This document shows, piece by piece, positions 53,603-63,236 of a stretch of DNA of 64,000 nt. This DNA comes from Clostridium sartagoforme (GTDB lineage: Bacteria; Bacillota; Clostridia; Clostridiales; Clostridiaceae). The DNA lies in contig NZ_SRYR01000002.1 in NCBI RefSeq assembly GCF_004794105.1, positions 186,001-250,000 on the forward strand, read 5' to 3'. Numbering within the stretch: the stretch's first letter is position 1; every line of letters begins with the position of its first letter. A program made the translations under genes and the position numbers. The notes under the pieces were generated by a model. The model searched no databases and was not told the DNA's origin. It was given only the letters and a program-made list of their open reading frames with translations.

Positions 53603-54505
53603 TTATCCTATTAGTAATGTAGCTATTAATAGTAATGTAAAAGTCCAATGAAGATTATTAGTATATGGAATACCTAGCTTTTCAAATTTACATACTGCTC
53701 TATGAGCCTTTAAAGCTATAGGTAGAGTGATAAATACTAATAAGGTTGTAATTGGATAAAAATCTAACATTACATATATAGCAGTTAAAATATAAGCACC
53801 AAAAACTAAAAATCTATAAATATAAGTGCTAAGCTTACTACCTATTCTAACACTTAAAGTTCCAAGACTTAAATTAGCATCTCTTTGGAAATCTCTCATT
53901 TCATTACTTATCATTAAAGCTGGTATTATAAATGAAGCTGGTAATGATAATAGAATTGGATACAAGCTTAACTCTTTAGTAAAGGGATAAGAAGCACCAA
54001 GTACCATTAATGGTCCCATTGTTATAAAGGATATTGGAACTCCTAAGCCTTTTCTTTTAAATACAAAAGGTTCACCAGTATAAGCATAAGCTCCAAATAT
54101 GCCAATTAAACCTATTATAAGCATTTTATAATCAGTTATGTAAATTAAATATAATCCAATTAATGACGATAGTCCAAAACAGGCCATTGCCCAAAGAAAA
54201 ACATAAATATCAAAGTAAGTTCTATCTACACCTAAGAATTTTACTTTTCTTCCGCTAGGCCTATAATATCTAAAACTACCTTCAAAGTAATCATTAACTA
54301 AATTAGCTCCAGATTGAGCTAATAGACCAGCTATTGTTACTAGAATAACTAATAATAAATCCCTAGAACTGGAAAAATTGATAGCTCCCATTTTATAAGC
54401 AGCAACTATACCTAAAGTTGTAGATCCTATTGCAAGAGTCAAGGAAAATGGACGAAAAGCCTTCCAAGAATCTTTAATAAATTTTATTACATAGTCTTTA
54501 TTCAA
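53603..54505 (-). CDS. UbiA-family prenyltransferase (MenA-like)
   Basis: A 300-residue membrane protein with about nine helices. The two Asp-rich Mg2+/diphosphate motifs are ANLVNDYFEG (NDxxD-like) and NEMRDFQRDANLSLGT (DxxxD-like). The layout resembles MenA, which prenylates 1,4-dihydroxy-2-naphthoate in menaquinone synthesis. Strict anaerobes of this genus generally lack a full menaquinone pathway, and no other men genes are near, so the acceptor may be another aromatic. TTG 54505 follows GAGGTG. Confidence 0.75.
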   Translation of the reverse strand: MNKDYVIKFIKDSWKAFRPFSLTLAIGSTTLGIVAAYKMGAINFSSSRDLLLVILVTIAGLLAQSGANLVNDYFEGSFRYYRPSGRKVKFLGVDRTYFDIYVFLWAMACFGLSSLIGLYLIYITDYKMLIIGLIGIFGAYAYTGEPFVFKRKGLGVPISFITMGPLMVLGASYPFTKELSLYPILLSLPASFIIPALMISNEMRDFQRDANLSLGTLSVRIGSKLSTYIYRFLVFGAYILTAIYVMLDFYPITTLLVFITLPIALKAHRAVCKFEKLGIPYTNNLHWTFTLLLIATLLIG

Positions 54506-54640
54506 AAAATCACCTCATATTCTTTTGCAAGTTAAAATTTTATCATAAATGAAAACTTCTTTCAAATAGAAACTTAAAAATTATTAATTGAAACATTGAT
54601 GACAGTTAAGAATTTCGATATATTTGTGTAGTTTTTTGCA

Positions 54641-54669
54641 TGGAAATTAATAGAATATATTTCTATAAT
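54641..54669 (+). promoter_or_regulatory. Promoter of mglB
   Basis: TGGAAA at 54641-54646, a 17-nt spacer and TATAAT at 54664-54669, 60 nt upstream of the mglB start. Confidence 0.6.
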
Positions 54670-54675
54670 AGTAAA

Positions 54676-54689
54676 TGTAAACGAAAACA
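54676..54689 (+). promoter_or_regulatory. cre-like catabolite repression site
   Basis: TGTAAACGAAAACA matches the CcpA operator consensus TGWAANCGNTNWCA at all fixed positions but one. It covers the predicted transcription start of mglB, the right place for repression in the presence of preferred sugars. Confidence 0.65.
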
Positions 54690-54728
54690 ATATCGGTGAT
54701 AATGATTTATGAGAGGTGGAGGGTTAAT

Positions 54729-55748
54729 ATGAAAAAGATTAAAAAGTTACTTACAATGGCAATGGCTACTATTATGGTAACAGCTTCATTAGTAGGCTGT
54801 GGGAATTCCTCAGCAGGTGATAAAGTGAAGGTTGGGGTATTATTATACAAATTTGATGATACTTATATTTCAACTGTTCGTCAAAGTTTAGAAAAGATTC
54901 AAAGTGAAAATCCAGATAAGGTTGAATTTACTTTCTATGATGGAAAAGGTGACCAAGCTACACAAAACGATAGTATAGATACATTAATACAAAAAGATGT
55001 GGATTTATTATTAGTTAACTTAGTTGACACAGGAGCTGCACCGACTGTAATAGATAAGATTAAAGCAGCTGAAAAGCCAGTAGTTTTATTTAATAGAGAA
55101 CCAGCTACAGATTCAATAAAGGCATATGATAAAGCTATATTTGTTGGAACTAATGCTAAGGAAGCTGGAGTTATGCAAGGTAAGATACTTACAGATTTCT
55201 GGAATAAGGATTCAAAGGCTATAGATAAAAATGGGGATGGAGTTTTACAATATGTTATGTTAAAGGGTGAACCTGATAATCCAGAAGCAGTTGCAAGAAC
55301 TGAATATTCAGTTTCAACTTTAAATGATAATGGAATTAAAACTGAAGAATTAGCACTTCAAGTTTGTAACTGGCAAAATGATCTAGCTCAAAATGCTACA
55401 GAAGCATGGTTATCAAGATTTGGTGATAAGATTGAAGCTGTTATAGCTAATAATGATGGTATGGCTCAAGGTGCTATAGCTGCATTACAAGCTCAAGGAT
55501 ATAATAATGGCGATGATGCAAAGACTATTCCAGTTGTAGGTGTTGATGCTACATCAGCAGCTCAAGACTTAATAGGTAAAGGATTTATGTTAGGATCAGT
55601 TCTTCAAGATGCGGAAGGTATGGCTAAAGCATTATATGAAACTGGAATGAACTTAGCAGATGGTAAGGGTGCTATAGATGGAACTTCATATAAATTCGAT
55701 GATACTGGAGTTTCAGTACGTATTCCATATCAAGAATATACTAAATAA
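54729..55748 (+). CDS. mglB: Galactose/methyl-galactoside ABC transporter substrate-binding lipoprotein
   Basis: A 339-residue lipoprotein: signal peptide and lipobox SLVGCGNSS, then the GGBP fold. LYKFDDTYISTV, FNREP, NWQNDLA and ANNDGMAQGA carry sugar contacts, and DKNGDGVLQ is the Ca2+ loop. Where E. coli GGBP has His-Pro-Asp in GEPGHPDA, this protein reads GEPDNPEA, so two contact residues differ. ATG 54729 follows GGTGGAGGG; a frame from 54696 lacks a signal start. First gene of mglBAC, with hairpins before mglA. Confidence 0.93.
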   Translation: MKKIKKLLTMAMATIMVTASLVGCGNSSAGDKVKVGVLLYKFDDTYISTVRQSLEKIQSENPDKVEFTFYDGKGDQATQNDSIDTLIQKDVDLLLVNLVDTGAAPTVIDKIKAAEKPVVLFNREPATDSIKAYDKAIFVGTNAKEAGVMQGKILTDFWNKDSKAIDKNGDGVLQYVMLKGEPDNPEAVARTEYSVSTLNDNGIKTEELALQVCNWQNDLAQNATEAWLSRFGDKIEAVIANNDGMAQGAIAALQAQGYNNGDDAKTIPVVGVDATSAAQDLIGKGFMLGSVLQDAEGMAKALYETGMNLADGKGAIDGTSYKFDDTGVSVRIPYQEYTK

Positions 55749-55830
55749 GAAAAAATTAAATGTTATATTTTTATATCGAAATAAGATTGAATTTCTTAGA
55801 TATGATATTTCATAATTAAAACTTATTTAT

Positions 55831-55912
55831 AGAAACTATAGTAAAAATAGTTTCTTAAAGAATAAAAATAATCTTCATATAAACTGCATAGTGAGTCTTC
55901 ACTATGCAGTTT
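55831..55912 (+). promoter_or_regulatory. Two hairpins between mglB and mglA
   Basis: AGAAACTAT/ATAGTTTCT (55831-55855) and the perfect 13-bp AAACTGCATAGTG/CACTATGCAGTTT (55881-55912). No good T run follows the second, so it is more likely an mRNA-stabilising or partly terminating structure that keeps binding-protein output above that of the transporter. Confidence 0.6.
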
Positions 55913-55942
55913 AATAAATAATAGAAAAGTGGTGAAAAGGTT

Positions 55943-57442
55943 ATGGCAGATACAAAGTATGTTCTTGAGATGATAGATATTTGCAAAGAGTTTCCAGGTG
56001 TTAAAGCATTAGATAAGGTTCAGTTAAAAGTAAGGCCAGGAACTGTACATGCTTTGATGGGAGAAAATGGAGCAGGAAAATCTACTTTAATGAAATGCTT
56101 GTTTGGTGTTTATATTGAAGATAGTGGAGATATATTTATAAATGGTGTAAAGAGTAAATTCTCCAATCCAAAGCAAGCTATGGATAATGGTGTTGCTATG
56201 GTTCACCAAGAGCTAAACCAAGTTTTGCAAAGAAATGTTATGGATAATATTTGGCTTGGTAGATATCCAGGGAAAGCTGGAGTAGTTAATGAAAAAGACA
56301 TGTATGATGAAACAAAAAAAATATTAGATGAATTAGAAATAGAAGTTGATCCAAGAGCAAAGATGGCTAAGCTTTCTGTTTCGCAAAGACAAATGATTGA
56401 GATAGCAAAGGCAGTTTCATATAATGCTAAAATATTAGTTTTGGACGAGCCTACATCATCTTTAACCAATGAAGAAGTTAATCACTTATTTAAAATTATA
56501 AATAAATTAAGAGATAAGGGCTGCGGTATTATATATATTTCTCATAAGATGGAGGAAATCCTTCAAATTTCTGATGATGTGACAATTATGCGTGATGGTA
56601 AGTGGATAGCTACAAATCCAGCTAAAGATCTTACAACAGATAAGATAATAAAGCTAATGGTTGGACGTGATTTAACTCATAGATTTCCACCAAAGACCAA
56701 TAAACCTGAGGATGTTATATTAAAAGTTAAAAATTTAACTGGTACTTATCAGCCTTCAATTAGAGAAGTATCCTTTGAATTAAAAAAGGGAGAAATACTA
56801 GGCGTTGCAGGCTTAGTTGGATCTAAAAGAACGGAGTTATTAGAAACAATATTTGGAATAGCTAAACATAATGATGGAGAGATAATGCTTCATGGAAAGA
56901 AAGTAGATAATACTGATTCTCGTAGAGCAATAAAAAATGGATTTGCTCTATTAACAGAAGAACGTAGAGCTAATGGGATATTTGGACAACTTGACATTAA
57001 GTTTAATACTATGATTGCTAATATAGATGGATATAGTAAGTATGGAGTATTAGACAATAAGAAAATGACTGAAGATACTAAGTGGACAATAGATAGCATG
57101 AAGGTTAAGACTCCAAGTCAGAAGACACTAATTAGAAGTTTATCAGGAGGAAATCAACAAAAAGTAATTATAGGAAGATGGCTTTTAACTAATCCTGAAA
57201 TACTATTGTTAGACGAGCCAACAAGGGGGATAGATGTTGGAGCTAAATATGAAATTTATCAACTTATTATAGATTTAGCAAATAAGGGTAAGGGCGTTAT
57301 AGTTGTTTCTTCCGAAATGCCAGAATTATTAGGAATTTGCGATAGAATACTTGTAATGTCAAATGGAAAAGTAGCTGGAATAGGTGATGCAGATAAATTA
57401 TCACAAGAAGATATTATGACTATGGCTGCTAAATATATTTAG
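55943..57442 (+). CDS. mglA: Galactose/methyl-galactoside ABC transporter ATP-binding protein
   Basis: A 499-residue protein with two ABC domains. The N-terminal one has Walker [10 protein letters not shown] (40-48), signature [14 protein letters not shown] and Walker [11 protein letters not shown]. The C-terminal one has a degenerate Walker A ([13 protein letters not shown]), as is normal for the RbsA/MglA group, with [15 protein letters not shown] and [15 protein letters not shown] intact. ATG 55943 follows GTGGTGAAAAGG. Energises uptake with MglC. Confidence 0.95.
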   Translation: MADTKYVLEMIDICKEFPGVKALDKVQLKVRPGTVHALMGENGAGKSTLMKCLFGVYIEDSGDIFINGVKSKFSNPKQAMDNGVAMVHQELNQVLQRNVMDNIWLGRYPGKAGVVNEKDMYDETKKILDELEIEVDPRAKMAKLSVSQRQMIEIAKAVSYNAKILVLDEPTSSLTNEEVNHLFKIINKLRDKGCGIIYISHKMEEILQISDDVTIMRDGKWIATNPAKDLTTDKIIKLMVGRDLTHRFPPKTNKPEDVILKVKNLTGTYQPSIREVSFELKKGEILGVAGLVGSKRTELLETIFGIAKHNDGEIMLHGKKVDNTDSRRAIKNGFALLTEERRANGIFGQLDIKFNTMIANIDGYSKYGVLDNKKMTEDTKWTIDSMKVKTPSQKTLIRSLSGGNQQKVIIGRWLLTNPEILLLDEPTRGIDVGAKYEIYQLIIDLANKGKGVIVVSSEMPELLGICDRILVMSNGKVAGIGDADKLSQEDIMTMAAKYI

Positions 57443-57458
57443 AATAGAGGTGGAACCT

Positions 57459-58484
57459 ATGAATAAAGTTAAATTTGATAAAGAATCTTTACAAAATTTC
57501 TTGCTTAATTATGCACTATATATAGTTCTGTTTATAATGATAGTGTTCTTTGTAATAAAGGAGCCAGGTTTCCTTTCATTAAAGAATTTTACTAATATTT
57601 TAAGTCAAGCATCAACACGTGGTATCCTTGCACTTGGTGTTGCAGGATTAATAGTACTTCAAGGTACGGACCTTTCTGCTGGACGTATTTTAGGCTTTAC
57701 GGCAATTGTATCAGCATCATTATTACAATCAACAACATATGCTGCTAAAATGTATCCTAACCTAACAGAGGAACTACCATTAATATTACCAATGTTTATT
57801 GCGATAGTAATAGGTGGAATATTTGGAGCTATTAATGGATTCGGAGTTGCAAAACTGAAAGTTCATGCATTTATTATAACTTTAGGTACGCAACTTATAG
57901 CCTATGGGGCATCTTGTCTATATATTGATAGGCCACCACTAGGAGCTCAACCAGTTGCTAACTTAGATGAAAGATACACTTCTTTTGTTAATGGTTATTT
58001 AAAATTAGGTAGTGTAGAAATACCTTACTTAGTATTTTATCTTGCAATTGTTGCAGCAATAATGTGGTTTGTATGGAATAAAACAAAGCTTGGTAAAAAT
58101 ATGTTTGCTATTGGGGGTAACCCAGAAGCAGCCGCAGTTTCAGGTGTTAACTTGGTAAAGAACATAATGTTTATATTTATAATTTCAGGTGTACTTTATG
58201 GACTTGCAGGTTTCTTAGAAGCTGCTAGAGCAGGGTCAACTACTACTAGTACTGGATTTAACTATGAACTAGATGCAATATCTGCTTGTGTAGTTGGTGG
58301 TGTATCATTTACAGGAGGGATTGGTACAATTCCAGGAGTATTAATTGGTACAGTATTACTTCAAGTAATAAACTATGGATTAAACTTCATAGGAGTAAAT
58401 GCATATTGGCAATATATAATTAGAGGCTTAATAATTATAGTTGCAGTTTCATTAGATGTGAGAAAATATATAGCTAAAAAATAA
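57459..58484 (+). CDS. mglC: Galactose/methyl-galactoside ABC transporter permease
   Basis: A 341-residue permease with about 8-10 helices. KNFTNILSQASTRGILALGVAGLIVLQGTDLSAG, KLKVHAFIITLGT and NPEAAAVSGVNLVKN are MglC/RbsC family blocks; IDRPPLGAQPVAN is specific to MglC. ATG 57459 is preferred over GTG 57450 since AGAGGTGG then has normal spacing. It starts 16 nt after mglA. Confidence 0.95.
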   Translation: MNKVKFDKESLQNFLLNYALYIVLFIMIVFFVIKEPGFLSLKNFTNILSQASTRGILALGVAGLIVLQGTDLSAGRILGFTAIVSASLLQSTTYAAKMYPNLTEELPLILPMFIAIVIGGIFGAINGFGVAKLKVHAFIITLGTQLIAYGASCLYIDRPPLGAQPVANLDERYTSFVNGYLKLGSVEIPYLVFYLAIVAAIMWFVWNKTKLGKNMFAIGGNPEAAAVSGVNLVKNIMFIFIISGVLYGLAGFLEAARAGSTTTSTGFNYELDAISACVVGGVSFTGGIGTIPGVLIGTVLLQVINYGLNFIGVNAYWQYIIRGLIIIVAVSLDVRKYIAKK

Positions 58485-58501
58485 TAAAGGGAATGATGAT
58501 A

Positions 58502-58666
58502 ATGGAAAATGAAGCTATTAAAGAAAAAGTAGAAGAAGTTCCGAAGAAATCTATGAGGGATACCCTTTATGGAAATCTGAATGTATCAGTAAAAACAATG
58601 GATAAGGTTTTAGTAGTATTAATTACTTTACTTATTTTATCATTAATAATAGGAGTATTGGTATAA
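58502..58666 (+). CDS. 54-residue single-pass membrane protein after mglC
   Basis: A short gene not expected by length filters. ATG 58502 follows TAAAGGGAATGATGATA, 17 nt after mglC. The first half is charged (MENEAIKEKVEEVPKKSMRD), followed by TLYGNLNVSVKTMDK and one hydrophobic helix (VLVVLITLLILSLIIGVLV). It ends before the terminator at 58694, so it belongs to the mgl transcript. Function unknown; it could stabilise or regulate the permease. Coding is supported by a good SD and a coherent helix. Confidence 0.7.
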   Translation: MENEAIKEKVEEVPKKSMRDTLYGNLNVSVKTMDKVLVVLITLLILSLIIGVLV

Positions 58667-58693
58667 AGTATAAAAGAAAAATTTTGTTCATAT

Positions 58694-58731
58694 AATAGGG
58701 TGGGGTTAATTATAACCCGCCTTATTTTTAT
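58694..58731 (+). terminator. Terminator of the mgl operon
   Basis: ATAGGGTGGGGTTA pairs with TAACCCGCCTTAT around a short ATTA loop, with one bulged G, followed by TTTTT. Confidence 0.75.
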
Positions 58732-58746
58732 GCATTTAAATATTTA

Positions 58747-58775
58747 TGAAAATGTTTAATAAAGTATGGTATAAT
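58747..58775 (+). promoter_or_regulatory. Possible promoter of the two-component/sugar-sensor genes
   Basis: TGAAAA at 58747-58752, a 17-nt spacer and TATAAT at 58770-58775, 76 nt upstream of the response regulator gene. The -35 box is weak. Confidence 0.45.
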
Positions 58776-58851
58776 TAATTTGAAAATTAAGAAAATTTTT
58801 ACTTTAGCATTGATAAATTAAATTTTCATTTTATTAACTTGGAGGTTATTT

Positions 58852-60438
58852 ATGGGATTATATAAATTAATTATTGTAGATGATGAAGAAGAAATCAGGC
58901 TTGGAGTTATTAAAAAAATAAATTGGGAAGAAAATGGATTTATAGTTGTTGGAGATGCAGAAAATGGACAAGAAGCCTTAGAATTAGCAGAAAGACTTCA
59001 TCCAGATGTGATAATGACAGATATTAAAATGCCCTTTATGGATGGCCTGGAGCTTGGGAAAAAAGTAATAGATTTAATGCCATCTACAAAAATAATTATT
59101 TTTTCAGGTTCAGATGATTTAGACTATGCTCATCAAGCTATTAAAATAAATGTTGTTGAATATGTATTAAAACCTATTAATTCTCTTGAACTTGTAGAGG
59201 TTTTAAAAAGATTAAAAGAAAAATTGGACAAGGAATATGATGAAAAAAGGAATACTGACATTCTAAAAAAACATTATTTAGAAAGCATACCAGTGATACG
59301 AGAACAATTTTTAGTAGGAGCCTTAGAAGGTAGAATTAATAAAGAGCAGTGGAAAGAAAATGAGAAAAAGCTGGGATTAGATTTTATAAATCAATACTTA
59401 TGCGTAGCAATAATAAATATTGATGGTATTTCTAAAGAACAAGATAGTGGATTAGTTTCAGTATCAATTAAAAATATGGTAGATGAGACTATGCAGAATT
59501 ATTGTAAGTTTATAAGCTTTCCTTATTTAGATAAAATGGTAGTTTTGTTATCTCTTTATGAAAAGGATAACATTATGAAAGTTATAAAAGGATTAAATGA
59601 AGTATGTAAAATTTTTGAATGTGTCTTTGGAAGTACAATATCTATAGGAATAGGTAGGATATATAAAGATATTAATGAAATAAGGTTTTCTTATAGATCA
59701 GCACAAAGTGCCTTAGGATATAGGCAAATACTAGGTAATGGGAAAACAATATATATAGATGATCTAGAACCAGATAATTCTATTCAACTTAAATTTGAAG
59801 ATCAAGATGAAATTAGATTTTTAAATTCTATTAAACTTTCAGGTGAAGATAATATAAGAAAAACAGTTGGGAGTATATTTAAAAAGATAGAGGAATCACT
59901 TGTTCAAATAGAAAAGTATAGAATTTATTTGATGGAAGTTCTTACATCTATGCTTAAATTGACTCAAAGCCATAATATAGAAGTTAACAATATTTTTGGA
60001 GATGAATTTAATTTCTATACATACTTAGATGAATTTAATTCTATTGAAGAAATTAAAGAATGGTTTATATTAAAAGCAATAATGTTAAATGAAATAATTA
60101 AGAAGGAAAGAGTTAATTCATCAAAGATATTAGTAGAAAAAGCTAAAGAATATATAAAGATTAATTACAGTGATTATGAGATATCCGTAGAAAAGCTATG
60201 TTCAAATTTGCATGTTAGTCCAACTTATTTTTCTACAATTTTTAAGAAGGAAACTGATATGAGTTTTGTCAATTATCTTACAGATGTGAGACTTGATGAA
60301 GCTGTGAAGTTACTAAATACTACAGATGACAAAACATATATTATAGCTACAAGGGTTGGATATCAAGAAGCAAATTATTTTAGTTACGTATTTAAGAAAA
60401 AGTTTGGAATATCACCATCTAGATATAGGAAGAATTGA
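58852..60438 (+). CDS. YesN-like response regulator with AraC DNA-binding domain
   Basis: A 528-residue regulator. The receiver domain (1-~120) has the acidic pair D10/D11, phospho-acceptor D57 (VIMTDIKMPFMDG) and the lysine of VLKPINS. A long linker resembles the degenerate cyclase-like region of YesN proteins (STISIGIGRIYKDINEI). The C-terminal AraC helix-turn-helix pair includes ISVEKLCSNLHVSPTYFSTIFKKE and YKFSYVFKKKFGISPSRYRK-like residues. ATG 58852 follows TTGGAGGTTATTT. Its stop overlaps the next gene. It probably activates mglBAC or nearby sugar genes. Confidence 0.9.
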   Translation: MGLYKLIIVDDEEEIRLGVIKKINWEENGFIVVGDAENGQEALELAERLHPDVIMTDIKMPFMDGLELGKKVIDLMPSTKIIIFSGSDDLDYAHQAIKINVVEYVLKPINSLELVEVLKRLKEKLDKEYDEKRNTDILKKHYLESIPVIREQFLVGALEGRINKEQWKENEKKLGLDFINQYLCVAIINIDGISKEQDSGLVSVSIKNMVDETMQNYCKFISFPYLDKMVVLLSLYEKDNIMKVIKGLNEVCKIFECVFGSTISIGIGRIYKDINEIRFSYRSAQSALGYRQILGNGKTIYIDDLEPDNSIQLKFEDQDEIRFLNSIKLSGEDNIRKTVGSIFKKIEESLVQIEKYRIYLMEVLTSMLKLTQSHNIEVNNIFGDEFNFYTYLDEFNSIEEIKEWFILKAIMLNEIIKKERVNSSKILVEKAKEYIKINYSDYEISVEKLCSNLHVSPTYFSTIFKKETDMSFVNYLTDVRLDEAVKLLNTTDDKTYIIATRVGYQEANYFSYVFKKKFGISPSRYRKN

Positions 60439-62240
60439 GAAATAATATGCTAAATTTTATAAAGGATAAATTAAAAGAATATTATAAAAAGGCTAGTATT
60501 CAATATATAATTTCAATTTCATTTACTATTGTGGCTGTTGCAGGAATGATAGTAGTTGGAGGAGCATTATATTTAAGGTTTTTAAATTCTACTGAAGAAG
60601 TAGTTTCTAAGAACAATCAAGCAATTATAGAACAAGTAAATTTGAATTTAGATAGCTACTTAAGAAATATGATGAAAATTTCTGATACTATTTATTACCG
60701 GGCTATTAAAAAGACAGATATGGCAGTTGAAAATATAAAAAAGGAAATGGATTTAATTTACGAAGCCAACAAAGATAATTTAATAAGTATTACTTTATTT
60801 TCTGAATATGGTGAAATAATAGATTCATATCCACTTCAACAGTTAAAAAGCAATATAGATCCTAGAAATAATGATTGGTTTCAAAATGCAAAAAATAAAA
60901 AAGAAAACTTACATTTCTCAACCCCTCATGTTCAGAATTTGTTTTATGATCCTAACTATAAATACACATGGGTAGTATCTTTAAGTAGGGCTGTAGAAAT
61001 AACTAAAAGCGGAAAAACTAGTAGTGGAGTACTTTTAGTAGATATGAATTTTAGTGGAATAGAGCAGATATGCAAAAATGTTGAAGTAAGCAAAAATGGA
61101 TATGTATATCTTATAGATACTGATGGAGAAATAATTTATCATCCTAGGCAGCAACTTATTTACTCTAACTTAATTACTGAAAATAATTATGAAGCAGCTA
61201 AATTTGAAGATGGTAATCATATTGAAAATTTTGAAGGGAATAAAAGGTTAGTTACTGTAAAGACTGTTGGGTATACTGGATGGAAATTAGTTGCAATATC
61301 ACCAATGTCAGATGTTACAGCAGGCTACTATGAATTTAGAGTTTTCGCAATATTTATTATGATTTTTGCAATATTTATTTTAATATCAATTAATATGTTT
61401 GTATCATCTAGGATAGCAAATCCTATAAGAGCTTTAGAGAAAGCTGTTAAAGAGTTTGAAAGTGGGGTAGTAAGCTTAAATATACCTGAAAATGGATCTT
61501 ATGAAATACAACATTTAGCAAAGGCAATAAAATCTATGGTTAATCAGATGAATTTACTTATGGAAAATATAATGATAGAGCAAGAAGCAAAAAGAAAAAG
61601 TGAGTTAAATGCACTTCAAGCTCAGATTAATCCACATTTTTTATATAACACTCTAGACTCTATAATTTGGATGATTGAAAATGAAAATTATGATGGTGCA
61701 ATAATAATGGTTACTGCATTAGCTAGATTCTTTAGGATTAGTTTAAGTAAAGGAAAAAATGTAATTACAGTAAGAGATGAATTAGAACATGCAAGAAATT
61801 ACTTAACTATACAAAATATAAGATATAAAAATAAATTTAGTTATAGTATCGAGGCTGACGAAGAAACATTAGATTTAACAAGCATTAAACTGATAATACA
61901 ACCACTTATAGAAAATGCTATTTATCATGGTATGGAATATATGAGTGGTGAAGGCGATATATTAGTAAAATCTTATAAAAAAAATGAAGATTTATATATA
62001 GATATTATTGACAATGGATTAGGTATGTTGCAAGAAGTAGCGGACAAGCTTTTAACTGAAGAAGTAAATAATCAGCAAAGAAAAGGTTCAGGAATAGGTT
62101 TAAAAAATGTACACGAAAGAATTAAGTTATACTTTGGAGAAGAATATGGATTAGAGGTTTATAGTGAGCCTGATGAAGGGACTACAATTAGAATTCATAT
62201 GCCATCAATAGAGTTTGAGAGTATAAGGGAGGCAAAGTAA
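60435..62240 (+). CDS. YesM-like sensor histidine kinase
   Basis: A 601-residue membrane kinase: helix at ~20-45, an extracellular Cache-like domain (to ~295; NDWFQNAKNKKENLHFSTPHV), a second helix, HAMP, then the His_kinase domain with H401 in ALQAQINPHFLYNTLD and HATPase motifs QPLIENAIYHG, DNGLGM and GSGIGLKNVHERI. TTG 60435 overlaps the regulator stop; ATG 60447 is an alternative start and neither has a strong SD. It phosphorylates the partner regulator, probably in response to bound sugar. Confidence 0.9.
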   Translation: MRNNMLNFIKDKLKEYYKKASIQYIISISFTIVAVAGMIVVGGALYLRFLNSTEEVVSKNNQAIIEQVNLNLDSYLRNMMKISDTIYYRAIKKTDMAVENIKKEMDLIYEANKDNLISITLFSEYGEIIDSYPLQQLKSNIDPRNNDWFQNAKNKKENLHFSTPHVQNLFYDPNYKYTWVVSLSRAVEITKSGKTSSGVLLVDMNFSGIEQICKNVEVSKNGYVYLIDTDGEIIYHPRQQLIYSNLITENNYEAAKFEDGNHIENFEGNKRLVTVKTVGYTGWKLVAISPMSDVTAGYYEFRVFAIFIMIFAIFILISINMFVSSRIANPIRALEKAVKEFESGVVSLNIPENGSYEIQHLAKAIKSMVNQMNLLMENIMIEQEAKRKSELNALQAQINPHFLYNTLDSIIWMIENENYDGAIIMVTALARFFRISLSKGKNVITVRDELEHARNYLTIQNIRYKNKFSYSIEADEETLDLTSIKLIIQPLIENAIYHGMEYMSGEGDILVKSYKKNEDLYIDIIDNGLGMLQEVADKLLTEEVNNQQRKGSGIGLKNVHERIKLYFGEEYGLEVYSEPDEGTTIRIHMPSIEFESIREAK

Positions 62241-63214
62241 TGAGAATAAAGAAGAAAACAGTATTTATCATCTTATTTTTAATGGTATTATCATCCTCAT
62301 TACTTTTAATTAGAGAAGGTGGCAAAAAAGAAGTTGTTATATATGATGTAGCAGTAATAATTAGGGGGAGGAATAGTGAAGAGTGGAGCATTATGAAGGC
62401 TGGTATGGAACAAGCTTCTTTAGAAATGAATGTGAATCTTAGATTTATAACTTTACTTGAAGAAAACAGTGTTGAGGAACAACAGGATTATCTTCAGAGG
62501 GAAATAAGTTCAGGAGCAGATGCTATTATTATATCTCCAGCAGATTATACAGAGCTATCAACCACTATAGAAAATATAAATAAAAAAACACCAATAGTAT
62601 TATTTGAATCTACTATAGATACAAAACAAGATATACCTTATATTTCTTGTGATAATTACGAACTAGGACAAAGCTTAGCAGAAGAGATATTGAGAAATGG
62701 AAATACAAGAAATAGAATAATTATTGCAAAAAGTGATTTAAGTTGTAGTAGTATTAGTGATAGGTATGATGGGTTTATAGATGAAATAAGTAATAGTAAG
62801 AATACTTATGATGTAGTAGATTTACCTACAGATGATTCAAAATTATATAGTAAAGTCAGAAGTATAATTGAAGAGAAAGAGGGGCAGGTATTAGTAGCCT
62901 TTGAGCCAAGTGTATTAGAAGCTTTAGGTAGGGCAAAGAAATATATAATTAATAATACTAATATAGAAGCAGACATCGAGATATATGGAACAGGGAGAAC
63001 TAGTACTATAATTTCTTTGATAGAAGAAAATATAGTAGACGCAACTGCAATGCAGAATGATTTTAATGTTGGATATTTAAGTATAAAAACAGCTGTTTCT
63101 AGGATAGAAAATAAGAAGCTTGACAGTAAAATTAATATTGTATCAACCTTAATAAATAGCGATAATATGTATTCTAAGGAAAATCAAAAAATGTTATTTC
63201 CTATTGCTAGATAA
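62240..63214 (+). CDS. Membrane-anchored sugar-binding protein, probable kinase partner
   Basis: A 324-residue Peripla_BP-type protein with an N-terminal helix (TVFIILFLMVLSSSLLLI) but no lipobox cysteine, so it stays membrane-anchored. IRGRNSEEWSIMKAGMEQASLE, SSGADAIIISPAD and SCDNYELGQSLAEEI follow the RbsB/XylF type fold. ATG 62240 overlaps the kinase stop, a tight link. It resembles binding proteins that present sugar to a YesM-like kinase in three-component systems rather than to a transporter. Confidence 0.75.
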   Translation: MRIKKKTVFIILFLMVLSSSLLLIREGGKKEVVIYDVAVIIRGRNSEEWSIMKAGMEQASLEMNVNLRFITLLEENSVEEQQDYLQREISSGADAIIISPADYTELSTTIENINKKTPIVLFESTIDTKQDIPYISCDNYELGQSLAEEILRNGNTRNRIIIAKSDLSCSSISDRYDGFIDEISNSKNTYDVVDLPTDDSKLYSKVRSIIEEKEGQVLVAFEPSVLEALGRAKKYIINNTNIEADIEIYGTGRTSTIISLIEENIVDATAMQNDFNVGYLSIKTAVSRIENKKLDSKINIVSTLINSDNMYSKENQKMLFPIAR

Positions 63215-63236
63215 GTATTTTTAATAGGAGGGTATT

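Noticed and set aside
53603..54505. Complete menaquinone synthesis role for the UbiA-family protein
   Set aside because: No other men genes are in the window; the fold supports only a prenyltransferase, not the acceptor.
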